Assembly (NCBI RefSeq): GCF_016545825.1
Contig: NC_052613.1
Coordinates: 10,230,001-10,294,000, forward strand
Length of the DNA stretch: 64,000 bases
DNA from: Eucalyptus grandis
Taxonomy: Eukaryota > Streptophyta > Magnoliopsida > Myrtales > Myrtaceae
Direction of reading: 5' to 3'
The notes under the pieces: generated by a model
The model's database searches: none
Told to the model about the DNA's origin: nothing
Seen by the model: the letters and a program-made list of their open reading frames with translations, nothing else
Made by a program: the position numbers and the translations under genes
In this document: in pieces, positions 1 through 11,459 of the stretch
Position numbering within the stretch: position 1 is the stretch's first letter
Layout: each line of letters starts with the position of its first letter

Positions 1-172
1 AGTGGGAGGTGGGGGATTCAAATCCCCACATTCTCAGGAAGGGCTTGGGGTGGGGACGATTTCATTTCAGAAGTGGGTTTCGACTCCCACGCTCTGCAAT
101 GAGGTAGGGCAAAAGTCTGAGAGTGAATGTAAGAGTAGGATTAGAGTAAAACCGACAAAAAAAAAAAAATTT
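1..172 (+). repeat. SINE-like element, 5'-truncated by window edge
   Basis: The segment carries two short stretches resembling a tRNA-type Pol III B box (GATTCAAATCC near 16 and GTTTCGACTCCC near 85). It ends in TAGGATTAGAGTAAAACC followed by an A-rich tail at 160-170. A second, diverged copy with the same order of blocks and the same A-rich end lies at about 14205-14351. Two dispersed copies with tRNA-like boxes and an A tail are what a plant SINE looks like. The head is cut by the window, so the A box cannot be checked. Confidence 0.5.
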
Positions 173-262
173 GCCCCTGTAAAATGCTAATAGATGTTCA
201 TTTTGCAAAACGAAATTAGCGTCGTTGGAAAATGTTTTTTAAGAACATGATAATATTTTGGG

Positions 263-769
263 TTAATACCTTAAAAACCCCAAACCCAGTACGCTTGTGA
301 CAAATTTACCAAAAACTATTTTCTTTACCACCAAAAATTCCAAACTGGTATACCTTTGACAAATTTACCTCAAACTGATATACTTGTGACAAATTTACCT
401 TATGTTAGTTTTTGTTAAATTTTACTATTAAATTATTAAGTTAAATGACACGTTATAGTTCACTGGTACACTGATTTGGGATTTTACGCTCCGTTTGTCA
501 CAGTTTACAATATTTGTGATTTTTTGGCGGTATTAATCCAATTTAGGGGAAGGTATATTTGTCATAAATTTATCAATTTGGGGGTTTTTTGCGGTCGAAT
601 AAATTAGTTTGGGATAAATTTGTCATAAATGTACCAGTTTAGGATTTTTTATAGTTAGTCGGGGTAAATTTGTTACAGGTGTACCCGTTTAAGGTTTTTT
701 ATGGTCAAAAAAATGGTTTGAGGTAAATTTGTCACATGTGTATCAGTTTGGGGTTTTTCAGGGTATTAA
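263..769. mobile_element. Inverted-repeat MITE built of short degenerate repeats
   Basis: The left end begins TTAATACC and the right end finishes GGTATTAA. Inside, the left third repeats the block CTTGTGACAAATTTACC with CCAAAC spacers, and the right two thirds repeat the complementary block GGTAAATTTGTCAC with GTTTGGGG spacers. The whole is therefore a long fold-back made of units of about 60 bp. I see no clean target-site duplication. Related decayed sequence occurs near 41520-41810, 61390-61760 and 62390-62530. Confidence 0.55.
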
Positions 770-979
770 AGTCGTTTGATCAGAAGTGTTAGTGAACTGA
801 GGAGAATGAGTTGGTAGTCTCATCTGGGTCTGTCCAGGAGCAGGTGCTACCATACCTGGCCGACACAAGGAAGCTCACACAATTAAAGTTAAGCACATCT
901 AAAACTTGAATAAAAAGAAAATCATAGGGCTAAATCATAAGGGCCAATTATAATATTCCCCACGAGGCTTATTAACCCT

Positions 980-2340
980 AAGACTGGTTTTTTTTTATCA
1001 TGCTCCTGTGAAAACATAAGAATGAGTTGATTCGATTCTCGTAATGCGGCTTTCTTCAATCCTGAGTTCTCCTCGAAAGGCCTTTTGAACTGGACCACCT
1101 GGATAGGAAAAACAGCCAGCACTTTTTAATGTCACACAAGACTTCGCCCTCTTCGCTGGGTCACCAATTTTCTTAGTTTTACTCGATGCAAGACTTCTAA
1201 ATAATTCTTGTCCAGATGCCAAAGATCATGATACTGAAATTAGAAAAAATGGAGCAATCTTGATATATCTGCAGGTTTTTTTTTTTTTTTTTTTTTTGCT
1301 GGAACGCTAGACTGGTTTACAAATTTGACTCAAGAATTCACACAGCTCAGTATAGTTCGTAACCTTTCAGAAAGATGTCAGTCAACATGATTCGGCAAAT
1401 GTTGCGAAATCAGACGATAACTTGAGACAATCGGCTTTTGTAGTTGACTTTTCTTATTATTCTTTTGTTTCCATGGTATGACGGTGCAGAAGGCTCATTG
1501 ATTGTCCTCATCCAGGGTCCTTCGCAGGTCTCAGTTACCTTTCATGGTATCTAGCAGGGAAAATTAGAGCATTTGACCGTCGGAGCCACATTGCAAAACT
1601 CTGCATCATACATTTCCCTTGGCTTCTTGTGGCTCTTGTCGCTATTTCCCATGTCGATGACTATTGGCGCCATAGTCAGGATGTATTTGCCGGCGCTCTT
1701 TTAGGTTAGTAGCAGAAGTGGCATGAATGATAAAAAAAGAAAAGGTTGTGCGAATTAGTCTTTGCAGATAAGATACATAACTTTCGTCCACAACCTTTCC
1801 AAATTTTTTTTTCTCTTCATGCAGGTTCGGTCGTTGCTGCATTTTGTCACATGCAGTTCTTCCCTTATCCAAATGATATGAATGGTATGTCTGCACGCTT
1901 TGCAGCTAGCTCAAACAATAAAGCTCCGAAAATAGCAACTTCTTTCTTTTTAAGTCATGTCCTTCATGGGTTATATCCTACTTCAGCTGTATGTTCATAT
2001 CATTGTTCATCATCAGTATGTCATAAGAAACTTCTTGTGATTTAAAATGAGTGGAGGGCACAGCAGAGTCTAGTTCGCATCTTTCAGTTCATTGTCCCGT
2101 ATGCCACTCATCGACAGTTGTAAAATGTTCATGCAGGCTGGGTGCCTCGTGCATTTTTTCATACGATGGAAGAGAGAAATGGGGTTCATTCTTCCGCTCA
2201 AAGGGTTTAACTCTTCTCATCCGCAACAACCACAAGTCGAAGCTTCATTCACGGGATGAAATAATGGCATGGAAAGTAAAGAATAAGGCTCGCGAGAGCA
2301 TGATACCACCCCCGTTTTTTATGCCATGGAACCTGGGATA
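980..2340 (+). pseudogene. Partial, broken copy of the lipid phosphate phosphatase gene (introns included)
   Basis: This block matches the LPP gene at 8.8-11.2 kb from inside its fifth coding intron to its last exon, introns included, so it is a DNA-level duplication and not a retrocopy. Exon equivalents are 1516-1704, 1825-1884 and 2137-2340, and the first two have exactly the same lengths (189 and 60 bp) as in the intact gene. The third conserved phosphatase motif reads [12 protein letters not shown] where the intact gene has [12 protein letters not shown], so both the Arg and the catalytic His are gone. In the last exon an extra base after the SSAQRV codons brings a stop in frame. The 5' half of the gene (start, KX6RP motif, PSGH motif) is absent. 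It cannot make an active enzyme; whether it is transcribed cannot be seen here. Confidence 0.85.
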
Positions 2341-3595
2341 AATCTGTTTCTTAACCAGCTTATGATCACATAAATCTGCTTCTAGTTATTGATCTACGCT
2401 ATTATTATATAAAGTAGAAAGAGCTTACTACTTTTAAGTAAGAGATCTCAATCATTTTTTTCTTACACCAAAACTAAAAAAATATTTTTTCTAAAAATAA
2501 TTGCTGGTCTTGCTTGAAATAAATAAAAAGTCGGCAAAAGATGTTTTCATTGTAGACAACAATGATATATGCCATTTTGCTTTGGTGTGCAAACCGTTTT
2601 GCTTTGGTGTGCCTAGAAAAGAGAGTTGTTGTTATATGCTACATTGACAAAGAATGTGAGAAAATTTCTTGCTCATGAATTCATCTCCTCCATCAGATTG
2701 AAAAGTTCCTATCAAGCCAATTTTCAACTAATTTCTGAAAAGATAGGAAAATCTCAACAAAAAAAAAAAAATCCAACTTTCACTTCAATAGATACAACTA
2801 ACAGTGTCAATAGAAATCATCAATAAATATTACACAATATTGAATTTTTTTGTATAGAAGGAATTGGGCTTAGTCTCCAAAGATCACAATGTATTTTCTT
2901 CAATGGATGGGAATATCGAGAATCAAATAAAGAAAATGGTAATCTCGACCTTTTACTAGTCTAACAACTTATACATAAAGTGCTAATGAATTTATTTATT
3001 GAAATCAAATCATGAGACTGCAAAGCTGTAAAAATAAGACTATTTGGATGATCTAACAAGAGATGCCACGTAAGTTCATTCGCAACCTTGTTTCTTCTAG
3101 AAAAAGAATGCCATGGCTTATTTGTACATGATACTCGACAATTAGTTCCCTTCGGCAATGCCTGATGTGTCTTGCAGTCCTTGAAAAAAAAAAAGTCAGA
3201 GTCATCAATCTCTCGTCAATGAAGAGACGGATGATACATGTTTCTTAATTTGTGGAACCATCGGAATATTATTAAATGAAAATTGACCGGTCCCGACATA
3301 AGTAATAATAGATTTTGTGATTGAAGAGCCGAAATGCGCTTGCATATGGTGGGTCGCATTGATTGATGCCTGTCCATTTGACTCTTGGTTTTGGATCATC
3401 TCCTCTCCCCCGCTAAGCAATCTTTTTATTTAAAGTTATTGTTACACGTCCATTTGGTCGTTATTCAAGCTTAGATCAATTCTGGACGCCGTTTTGATGG
3501 GTCGTATCCTATGTAGCTTTCATCTGCTGCTGCTGTAATCATTGGCGGGCGGACAAATGCATGGACGCCACCATGTTGAGAAGGGTTTTGGGTGC
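2341..3595. other. AT-rich intergenic DNA, no gene seen
   Basis: Only short reading frames without recognisable similarity are present. There are oligo-A/T runs near 2450 and 2760, and nothing resembling a splice-consistent coding region. Confidence 0.5.
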
Positions 3596-4440
3596 ATTTA
3601 ATTTAGCATTTCTAAGAGACTTTCAACCGTCAAAACTCCTTAAAAAAATACTAGACTGTTTGGCAAAGTAACTTTCAAGTGAAAGCCAGTATTGAGAAGG
3701 CTTTCAGCATTTGACCAAATGCTGAAACTCATTTTTTCTTCTAAAACTATCATCACTCATTCTTCAAATTTCCGATTTTGACCTCATTGTTATTTTTTTA
3801 AATGCTAAAATAATGTTAAAAAATCAAATATATATAAATGCTAAAAAATCAAATGTATATAATTCCTTTAAAAAATTATATATATTGGATTTTTAGCATA
3901 TATATTTAATTTTTTTTTTATCATTATTGTCAAAATTTATATTTAAAAAGTTGCATACATGATTTTTTTTTTTCAATTTTAAACAATAAAAATTAAAAGC
4001 TTCCAACGAAGGGTTTGGTCTTTTAAAAAAAAAATTATATATATGTATTTGATTTTTAGCATTATTGTCAAAATGTATATTTAAAAAGTTGCATTCATTA
4101 TATTTTTTTTCAATTTTAAACAAATAAAAAATAAAAATAAAAAAATTCTAGTGAAGGGTTTGTTTTTTTTTTTAAATATATATACATGTATTTTACTTTT
4201 TTAGCATTATTGTACAAATTTATATTTAAAAAGTTGCATTCATTATTTTTTAAATTCTAAACAAATAAAATTAAAAAATTAATATTATTTATCCGAATGA
4301 CTTTTCAAATGTGTTTTCTTTCAAACGTCATTTCTCTTAAAGTTGCTTCTCATAGCATAATTTATCAAAATATTTACCTAAAGTTCTTTAGGCTAAACTG
4401 TTTTGCATTTTTCCAATGGGCTTTTAAAATGTTGAACCAA
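3596..4440. mobile_element. AT-rich non-autonomous TIR-like element with an internal three-copy tandem repeat
   Basis: The two flanks look like inverted, diverged ends: TGACCAAATGCTGAAACTC near 3713 on the left and TTGAACCAAATGCACC near 4432 on the right, with CTTTCAA-type motifs on both sides. The core at about 3890-4290 holds three copies, roughly 145 bp apart, of a block with AGCATTATTGTCAAAA and TTTAAAAAGTTGCATTCATT. No coding capacity is visible. The boundaries are approximate and no target-site duplication was identified. Confidence 0.4.
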
Positions 4441-4529
4441 ATGCACCTGGTTGGGCTTGGCTTTGAGGATTCTTGCGGATTGAATTGGTTTTTGAAAGGT
4501 ACGGGCTCTTTGATTTTTCTCACTCTAGG

Positions 4530-4790
4530 ATGTCTTTGTTTTATGATCTGGCTTCACATGAGATTAGTTCCAGAGAAAATTGTTCAAAAAGTCCCAATTG
4601 TACTTTCGCTATCAAGGATTCTTGCAGATTGAATTTGGGCTCTTCAATTTTTCTCTCACCCTGTGTCTTCATGTGATCAACGTCCAAATCTATTCAGCTC
4701 TTCGTTTTATGATCTGGCTTCGCATGAGACTAGTTCCGGAGAAAATTGTTCAAAAAGTCCCAATTGTACTTTCGCTAATTGAGTTCATTT
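4530..4790 (+). repeat. Tandem duplication, about 171-bp period
   Basis: A stretch of about 75 bp beginning TTGTTTTATGATCTGGCTTC and ending AATTGTACTTTCGCT occurs near 4538-4612 and again near 4706-4780. The two differ by only a few substitutions (CACATGAGATTAG versus CGCATGAGACTAG). The intervening part also shares GATTCTTGC(G/A)GATTGAATT with sequence just upstream. Confidence 0.7.
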
Positions 4791-4829
4791 GGTTAATTTA
4801 TGCCAGGAATTGTTGATGCGAATGCCAAC

Positions 4830-5250
4830 CATTATATATGGGATGATCGACATTGATGTTAACATTTTTATACGACTTTAAAATAATTTTTCTATTTTTT
4901 TCCCTTTTCCTTTTCTTTTTGTTGATGGCCTGCCCTGCGAAGATTGGCCTCATTACCTCACCTAGTCGAGGGCAAGCATTGGCGAGGTGGGCCCCTCGTC
5001 GGGCCTTGCTTGGGAGATGATGAGGCTGCCTTCGCCTCACCATTGCTCGCTCACCCTCACCAGCCAATGACCCAAAAAAAAAAAGAAAAAAAAAAAAAAT
5101 TATAAAAAATATTAAAATTATAAAAAAATTCATGCATTGGAGTCCATTTTTGTAATTTTTGATCTAAATTGTCTAAATTGACACCAACACAAAAATGTTT
5201 AGGACCGAATTAGTACAAATACAATAAATTTATAATTTTTTTTTGGTATT
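4830..5250. mobile_element. Non-autonomous TIR-type element with GC-rich centre
   Basis: AT-rich arms flank a GC-rich core (about 4925-5070) containing motifs such as GGCCTCATTACCTCACC and GCCTTCGCCTCACC. The right arm, GTACAAATACAATAAATTTA near 5210-5235, also occurs at the right arm of the element at 61755-62400 (near 62350). Its limits are uncertain. Confidence 0.4.
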
Positions 5251-5259
5251 TTTTCCAAC

Positions 5260-6690
5260 TCTATGAGACCGACCGATTTAGAATGTGAATTAGATGCAAG
5301 ACGTGGTTGAATCTCCACATTCTTGTGACTGATTTCATCTTCTGCCACCCATGTAGGCTCTATCTCGTGTCGTACCTACTCCATAATGTCAATTGGAAAT
5401 TTCATGAATTTGAGATGGACCAACTTCTAATTCGTCTCTGTATGGAAGTCAAACTCCACCTACCTTGATAAACGAGTCCGTCTCTTGACAAACTGCTATG
5501 CCATCCTCCCTTTTGTTAAAACTAAAAATACATACCAGAAAAATAAATAAATTAAGGCATTGTCAGCAATCCAATAATCAATGAACAAATAGGAAGAAGA
5601 AGAAGAGGAGGAGGAAACATTCTACTAAGTCCCCGCCACGTCAGGATGCAAGATTAGTCAACCGGGTTAGATCTTCCTTTTCCAAAAAAAGTCGGGAGAC
5701 CAAAACCCAAAACGAGAATTAATGATTTAATACGTGATTACAATCTATGGATTAGAAATTGATGATTTACATATACTGCGTGCTAAAGACCAAATTAAAA
5801 ATTTTATAGCCATAGTCCTTTCCTACTTAGAAAGTATACTCTTCACTAGAAAAATCAAGTGGGCAACGTGCAAGTTGATTCTAACTTATCACACACCCTA
5901 TTTTCTTTTCATCTTCAAGTGCGCAAGGTGGTCTCATCCAAATGTCGAGTCGAGCTCGTTGATACAGGATTGGCAACTTCGTAAGCCAAATGAAACTCAT
6001 CAGTTTTTTTTTTTTTTTTTTTAATCCTAAAAAATATATAAATTTGTGAAACATAGACCCTAGAATTCTTATAATTACGTGGCACTTGAGCTTAGCAAAC
6101 CTGAACTCGACCTCATTGATAAGTTGATCGTAATAGCCGAGTCAAGTCAAGCTCGGGCATTTCGATTTTCTAGTTAGATCAAGCTCAAGTAGAAAAGTTA
6201 AACACTCGATTGAGCTCTAGCCGATTTTCGCAAGTCAAGCTTGGTAGTGTATTGGCTCGAATTGGGTCGATATGCCCCTAGTTCTTAGGGTGTATTGGAT
6301 CTCCAAAAAAAAAAAAATTCTCTTTCTTACTTTCCTTCTAAAAATTGGAAAGCAGGTTCGAAATTTTAAAGAAAACTCCAAAATAATCATAATTTTACTT
6401 GTAAATATTCCTATTTCTCAAAAGATATTAAGTATTCTATATTAAATGAAAATAGAACAGAACAAGTTGTTAAAAAAAAAAAAAACTTAAAATTGAAAAG
6501 TGAAAAACAAAAATCATCATCGCGGGAGCCTGGATATTCTCCTTTGCATCGTGGCCTTGCTCGCCCAACTGCTTTGCTTTCCTTGTAATCAAAGTTAGTT
6601 TGCCAAAAAGACAGAAACAATTTCACCTACGAATGATAAAAAAAACAAAGAACAAAAAATAAAAGATATGTCCTAAAATTTATCATGAAA
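5260..6690. other. Intergenic DNA, no gene seen
   Basis: Short unsupported reading frames only, with poly-T near 6004-6022. The text around 6080-6280, with repeated GAGCTCGA/CAAGCTCG motifs, looks like decayed transposon sequence but could not be assigned. Confidence 0.45.
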
Positions 6691-6696
6691 AATATA

Positions 6697-7094
6697 TCGA
6701 AAGGCCCAATTCATTGGGATTTCCCTTGGGCCAGGTCATTGCGGGCAAGCGGATCATTTATGATGAAAAGGAGGAGCTTCAAGAGAATGATTCGAAGTTC
6801 TTGTAGAGTGGAATCATGCAGTACCAGACATGAGATAGATCTTCCAAAGAACATGGCTTTTTTCGAATAAGCCAATTCATTTGGGACCCCGGAGATCCAC
6901 TCTTTTTCCTATTCAAAGATCAGCCATTTGTTTCTTGTTTTCACATCGAGAATTCTTTGCAGATAAAGAGATGTCAAAGGGGCTTCTTACTTCCCAAACA
7001 GATTCCCCTACATCTATATATAAACGTTGGTTTATCAAGAATACGCAAAAAAGCACTTCGAATTGTTGATTCATCGCCAGAGATGGCTTAGAAC
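6697..7094 (+). pseudogene. ycf2: Nuclear insertion of plastid DNA: ycf2 fragment
   Basis: When read across frames, the segment encodes peptides characteristic of plastid Ycf2. These are GPIHWDFP then, one frame over, [20 protein letters not shown]; later [20 protein letters not shown]; then [33 protein letters not shown] and finally [14 protein letters not shown]. At least two single-base deletions break the frame: one just after the WDFP codons near 6724, and one in the A run near 7048 (CAAAAAAGCAC). It is flanked on both sides by AT-rich non-plastid DNA. Ycf2 is a large essential plastid protein encoded in the plastid genome, so a 400-bp frameshifted piece in nuclear DNA is a NUPT with no coding function. 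Confidence 0.9.
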
Positions 7095-7399
7095 ATTCAC
7101 TTCTAAAAATTTTAAAAAATATAATTACATTCTAAAAATTTTCACAAAAATATAATTGAAGGTCACAACTATTAAAAAGTATAATTAAATCTTAAAATTT
7201 GTCAAGTTCATATAATCATATCATAAATCAACTTATGCATTTTGAGTTCTGGATCTCAATTATATTATCACGGTAAATTTTAAGATTTATAAATAAATAA
7301 ATAGAATTAATAGCCCGAGATCTCATATGAAATCAGCGTGGTCGGTAGCTGAATACTAAAACTATGAGCGTTCCCTCAGTTTCCAACTGAAATTCTTAA

Positions 7400-7720
7400 C
7401 TGTCAGCCGAAGCGACGACACTCTCCCCGCAGTGCAAATCGCTCAAATCGCTGTCGATCGCGATTTCCATCCCTCCAATTCCGTATCAATCGATCCTACG
7501 TTCCGAGGTTCTGAAATTCGATTCGAATTCGACGTCGGCCAGAGTTCGCGCCGTTTTCCGTCGAACTTTCTTGTTTCCGGATCGATCGGTTGGCTCGAAT
7601 TTGTTCCAGAATTGCTCACGGAACCGGCGGAAAAGGCCGCCGCCGCCGTCGCCGCCGTGACCGCGCTCTCCCGTCCGCTCGTTTCCGTCGGAGACCATTG
7701 AAGGAGCCGCATCTATCAGG
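7400..7720 (+). promoter_or_regulatory. Probable 5' leader exon of the LPP gene
   Basis: A GC-rich stretch sits upstream of a good donor (CATCTATCAGG followed by GTAGGTGATG at 7721). The next acceptor before the start codon is TTGTGCAG ending at 8827. This implies a leader intron of about 1.1 kb, common in plant genes. I see no ATG in the presumed leader. The transcription start is not determined, and the exon's left edge is an estimate. Confidence 0.55.
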
Positions 7721-8837
7721 GTAGGTGATGATCTCTCCCAATGCGCATTGCGCGCGTGGATCCCATCGGAGGATGGATTCCGTCCGTTTGACGTGGGGAT
7801 AACTCCTGCTCGCTAAGGAATCTCTGTTTCGTTTTGTTTAATGTTGTTGTCGCGCGTCGGTTGCCATGTGGTCGTTGTTGGGAGTTACGCTCCTCGCAGC
7901 TTCCCATGTTCCCGAACTCCATTTTTATTCGCTTTGTTTATGCGTTTCTGTGGGTCGGACTGGGATGGCGTCAACTCGGTTTTGATGGGGTCGTATCCCG
8001 TGCAGCTTTCATCCGGTGTTGCTGTATCTGTCTATCGGTCGACTCGCGCACGCGTCGCGTTCTTGAAAAGAGCTCTCTGGGCTCTGCTTCGGTCCGAGGC
8101 TTTCTCGCGGATCGATTCGGTTCTGCAAGGTCAGGTTCTTGCTCCGTCTTGTGTGTCGTGCGCTGTTCGGCTCTTCGTTTCTGGTTTTGGGTTCTGGCCA
8201 AAATGGGTTCCCAGGGAATGATCTTTCTTGCACGGTATTGCGACGTTCTTGAAGATGGGAGTGATGAAGCAAAATTATCGATTTCGGCTTTCTGTGCAGT
8301 GGGTTTAGGATTTTGCATGTGCTGTGCTTCTTTGTCCTACGAGACGAGGGAAATTTCAGAATCAGACTAGTCGTCACTCTTACTTTTGGCTCTGTCTTCA
8401 TGTTCACTAACTTTGTCATCTAGTGTATTGAGAGATGGACAAGGGGTTTTAGGATTCTTTTGAACTCTTCTTTCTGGAGTGAAATTTTGTCTACTTGCAA
8501 CATTCTAATCTACTAGCAACTATTCTCCATTATGACTTTTCAAGCTAAACAAAAATGTCTACCAATCTACAACTAAATATGAGCAGTGAATTTTTTATTT
8601 TCAGCACTGGGTAAATGGTACAGTTCTAGCGAAAACATTGTCTTAGGTATCATGCTTTGTTTAACTATCTGTGGGTTTCGTGGCTTTCAAGATCACTTGA
8701 TAAGTATCCAGTTGTTTTTTGAGTCCCATGCTTCGCGTGTGAATCCTTTGGTAATCTGAGTTCTCATGAGTTTTCATGGCTTTTAGTTTTCCTTTTTGCT
8801 TCCATAGTAATCGATTCTGTTGTGCAGCCACACAAAA

Positions 8838-11206
8838 ATGCCAGACATTGACTTGGGATCTCACACTATACAGTCCCATGGATTCAAGGTGGCAAAAGTG
8901 CATAAGCATGACTGGCTCATTCTTTTGCTTCTTGTGGTGATAGAAGCCATTTTACTTATAATTGAACCATTTCACCGTTTTGTTGGAGAAGACATGATGT
9001 CAGACATGAAATATCCTCTGAAGGGCAATACCGTGCCCTTTTGGGCTGTCCCAGTAAGTGTCCTTGCTTGCTTTTGAAAGTTTTACTCCATAGGTGCTGC
9101 CATCTGCAACATAATCTTATCCCAATGGCCAATTTCTGTCGAGAAAGAAGACTAATCTGGCCTATTATCTTGGGCAGATGATCGCCATAGTGTTTCCGTT
9201 CGTCATCTTTCTTGTTTTCTACTTCACCCGCAAAGACGTTTATGATTTCCATCATGCGATTTTGGGTGCTTCCTCTATCCTTTGCATTGATTTAGTATTA
9301 TGTTCGTCATGAAATATTGTTCAAGAGAATCTTTAGCTAAAGTGGCTAATATGCAAGTTGCAGGCCTTCTATTTGCAGTACTTTTGACTGCGGTGATTAC
9401 TGATGCTATAAAAGATGCTGTTGGACGACCAAGACCAGACTTCTTCTGGCGGTGTTTCCCCAATGGAAAAGGGGTGAGTTCTGATCCTCATAATTCAGTT
9501 GGTTTTTGCTTAACATCCCCTCCCTTCCCCTTTCCGTGTCATGCCAGGACACAAACAGAGAGAGGTCAAATTTCTTCAATTAAACCGATACTTTTACAAG
9601 CATAAGCAAAAGGCTTTTCATGAATTATTTAATTCCTTAACTTCCAATGTTCATATGCATGCCAGGATTTTGATCCTCTAACGAAGGATGTCATCTGTCA
9701 TGGAGATAAGGCCGTGATAAAGGAAGGCTACAAAAGCTTCCCCAGTGGGCATAGCTCTTGTGAGTATATGTGAAATGACTGGTTTTTTATCATGCTTGTG
9801 TGAAAAGATAAAAAGGGTCAATTCGATTCTCATAATGTGGCTTTCTTCGATCAATAAATGTCTGCCTCACTCTGGAGTTCTCCTCGAAAGGCCTTTTAAA
9901 CTGGAACACCTGGATTGGAGAAACAGCAAACATTTTTAATGTCATTCCTGACTACACCCTCTTCACTAGGTCATTAGTTCTCTTAATTGTACTTGATGCC
10001 AGATTTCTACACTATTCTTGCCCAAATAGTAAAATTGTGATACTGGAATTAGAAAAACAGAGCAAGCTTGATATACCTGCAGGGTTTTTTGCTGGAATGC
10101 CAGATTGCTTTAAGAATTGGACTCAGGAAATGGCACAACTTAGTATGGTTCATACCCTTTGAGAAAGAAGCAAAAGATGTCAGTCAATGTGATGCAGCGG
10201 ATGTGGGAATATCTAAACTGCAATGAAAATCTCTGGACAGTTCTCATATTAAATGGAGAAATTAGACAGTAACCTGAGGGAAATCAGTTTTTGTGGTCGA
10301 TTTTTTTTGTTGTTGTTGTTGTTGTTTATATGGGATAACCGTGCAGAAGGCTCATTGATTGTCCACATCCAGGGTCCTTTGCAGGTCTCAGTTTCCTTTC
10401 ATGGTATCTAGCAGGGAAAATTAGAGCATTTGACCGTCGGGGTCACGTTGCAAAACTCTGCATCATACTTTTCCCTTTCCTTCTTGCGGCCCTTGTCGCC
10501 ATTTCTCGTGTTGATGACTATTGGCACCATTGGCAGGATGTATTCACCGGCGCTCTTATAGGTTAGTATTAGAAGTGGCATGAATGATCAAATAAAATAA
10601 AAAAAAAAGGCATGCAAATTAGACTTTGCAGATGAAAAACATAACTTTCATTCAATATTTTTTTAATATTTTCTAATGCAGGATCAATCATTGCTTCGTT
10701 TTGCTACTTGCAGTTCTTCCCTTATCCAAATGATACGAATGGTATGTCTATTCGCTTTGCAGCTAGCTCATACGATAAAGCTCTGAAAAAATAGCAACTT
10801 CTTTCTTTTAAGTGATGTTCTTCATGGGTTATATCCTGCTTCAGCTGTATGTTATATCATTGTTCATTTTCAGTAAGTCATAAGAAAGTTCTCAGCATTT
10901 GAAATGATTGGAGGGCACAGCAGACTCTAGTTCACATGATTCAGTTCATTTTCCAAAATGCTATTCATTGATGATTCATTCAATGATCATGCAGGTTGGG
11001 CACCTCACTCATTTTTTCAGATGATGGAAGAAAGAAATAGGGGTCATTCTTCAGCTCAAAGGGTTAATTCTTTTCATCTGCAAAACTCAGAAATCGGAGC
11101 TTCATTTATGGGAAGAAATAGCGGCATGGAAAGTACGGAATCAAGCTCGCATGAGCATGATACTACCCCTGTTTTAGATGCCATGGAAACTGGGAGAAAA
11201 TACTGA
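8838..11206 (+). CDS. LPP2: Lipid phosphate phosphatase (PAP2 family), LPP2-like, 322 aa
   Basis: Coding exons are 8838-9053, 9178-9265, 9364-9473, 9666-9759, 10373-10561, 10682-10741 and 10995-11206; all introns are GT-AG and every phase matches. The protein has the PAP2 superfamily signature in order: K118...R125-P126 within [13 protein letters not shown] at 164-167, and SR at 214-215 with H221 and D225 within [13 protein letters not shown]167 and H221 are the expected catalytic histidines. Hydrophobic segments near 27-42, 73-90, 102-117, 170-184, 198-213 and 226-242 fit the usual six-pass membrane topology. The family dephosphorylates phosphatidic acid, diacylglycerol pyrophosphate and related lipid phosphates, and Arabidopsis LPP2 is linked to ABA signalling. 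The start follows the leader-intron acceptor by 10 bases and gives the family-typical [15 protein letters not shown] opening. The Ser-rich hydrophilic C-tail (about 255-322) is variable in the family. A broken partial copy lies 7-8 kb upstream. Confidence 0.93.
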
Positions 11207-11415
11207 TGTAAGATAAAATTTGTTGAAATAATATCTTCAGATTTTTGTAAATGCATGTCCGAGGGAATTCTTTACCCTCTGTTGTAGATATCCTTCTTGA
11301 AACTATCTGAGGGCGAGGCTTTTATTTTCATACCCTGGGATTACATAGAATGATGTCACATTTTGCCTTGAACATATATGCATGTTAATCTAATGTCTAG
11401 ATCCTAGATTCTTTA

Positions 11416-11459
11416 ATACCTTTTGCAGCCTTTTGGCTAAGATCAAGTGTAGATCTTAG
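11416..11459 (+). pseudogene. U2 snRNA 5'-end fragment
   Basis: The sequence ATACCTTTTGCAGCCTTTTG GCTAAGATCAAGTGTAGATC (written in two halves) matches the highly conserved first 40 or so nucleotides of U2 snRNA, including the stem-loop I and branch-site-pairing region, with a few changes. Similarity stops soon after, so the Sm site and the 3' stem-loops are missing. No plant upstream sequence element (GTCCCACATCG) or correctly spaced TATA box is visible. It is best read as a truncated snRNA retropseudogene. Confidence 0.75.

Noticed and set aside
7834..8370. A 178-codon plus-strand frame between the LPP leader exon and first coding exon
   Set aside because: It lies inside the predicted leader intron, has no recognisable domain, and overlaps other equally long frames on both strands, as expected for a GC-richer non-coding stretch.
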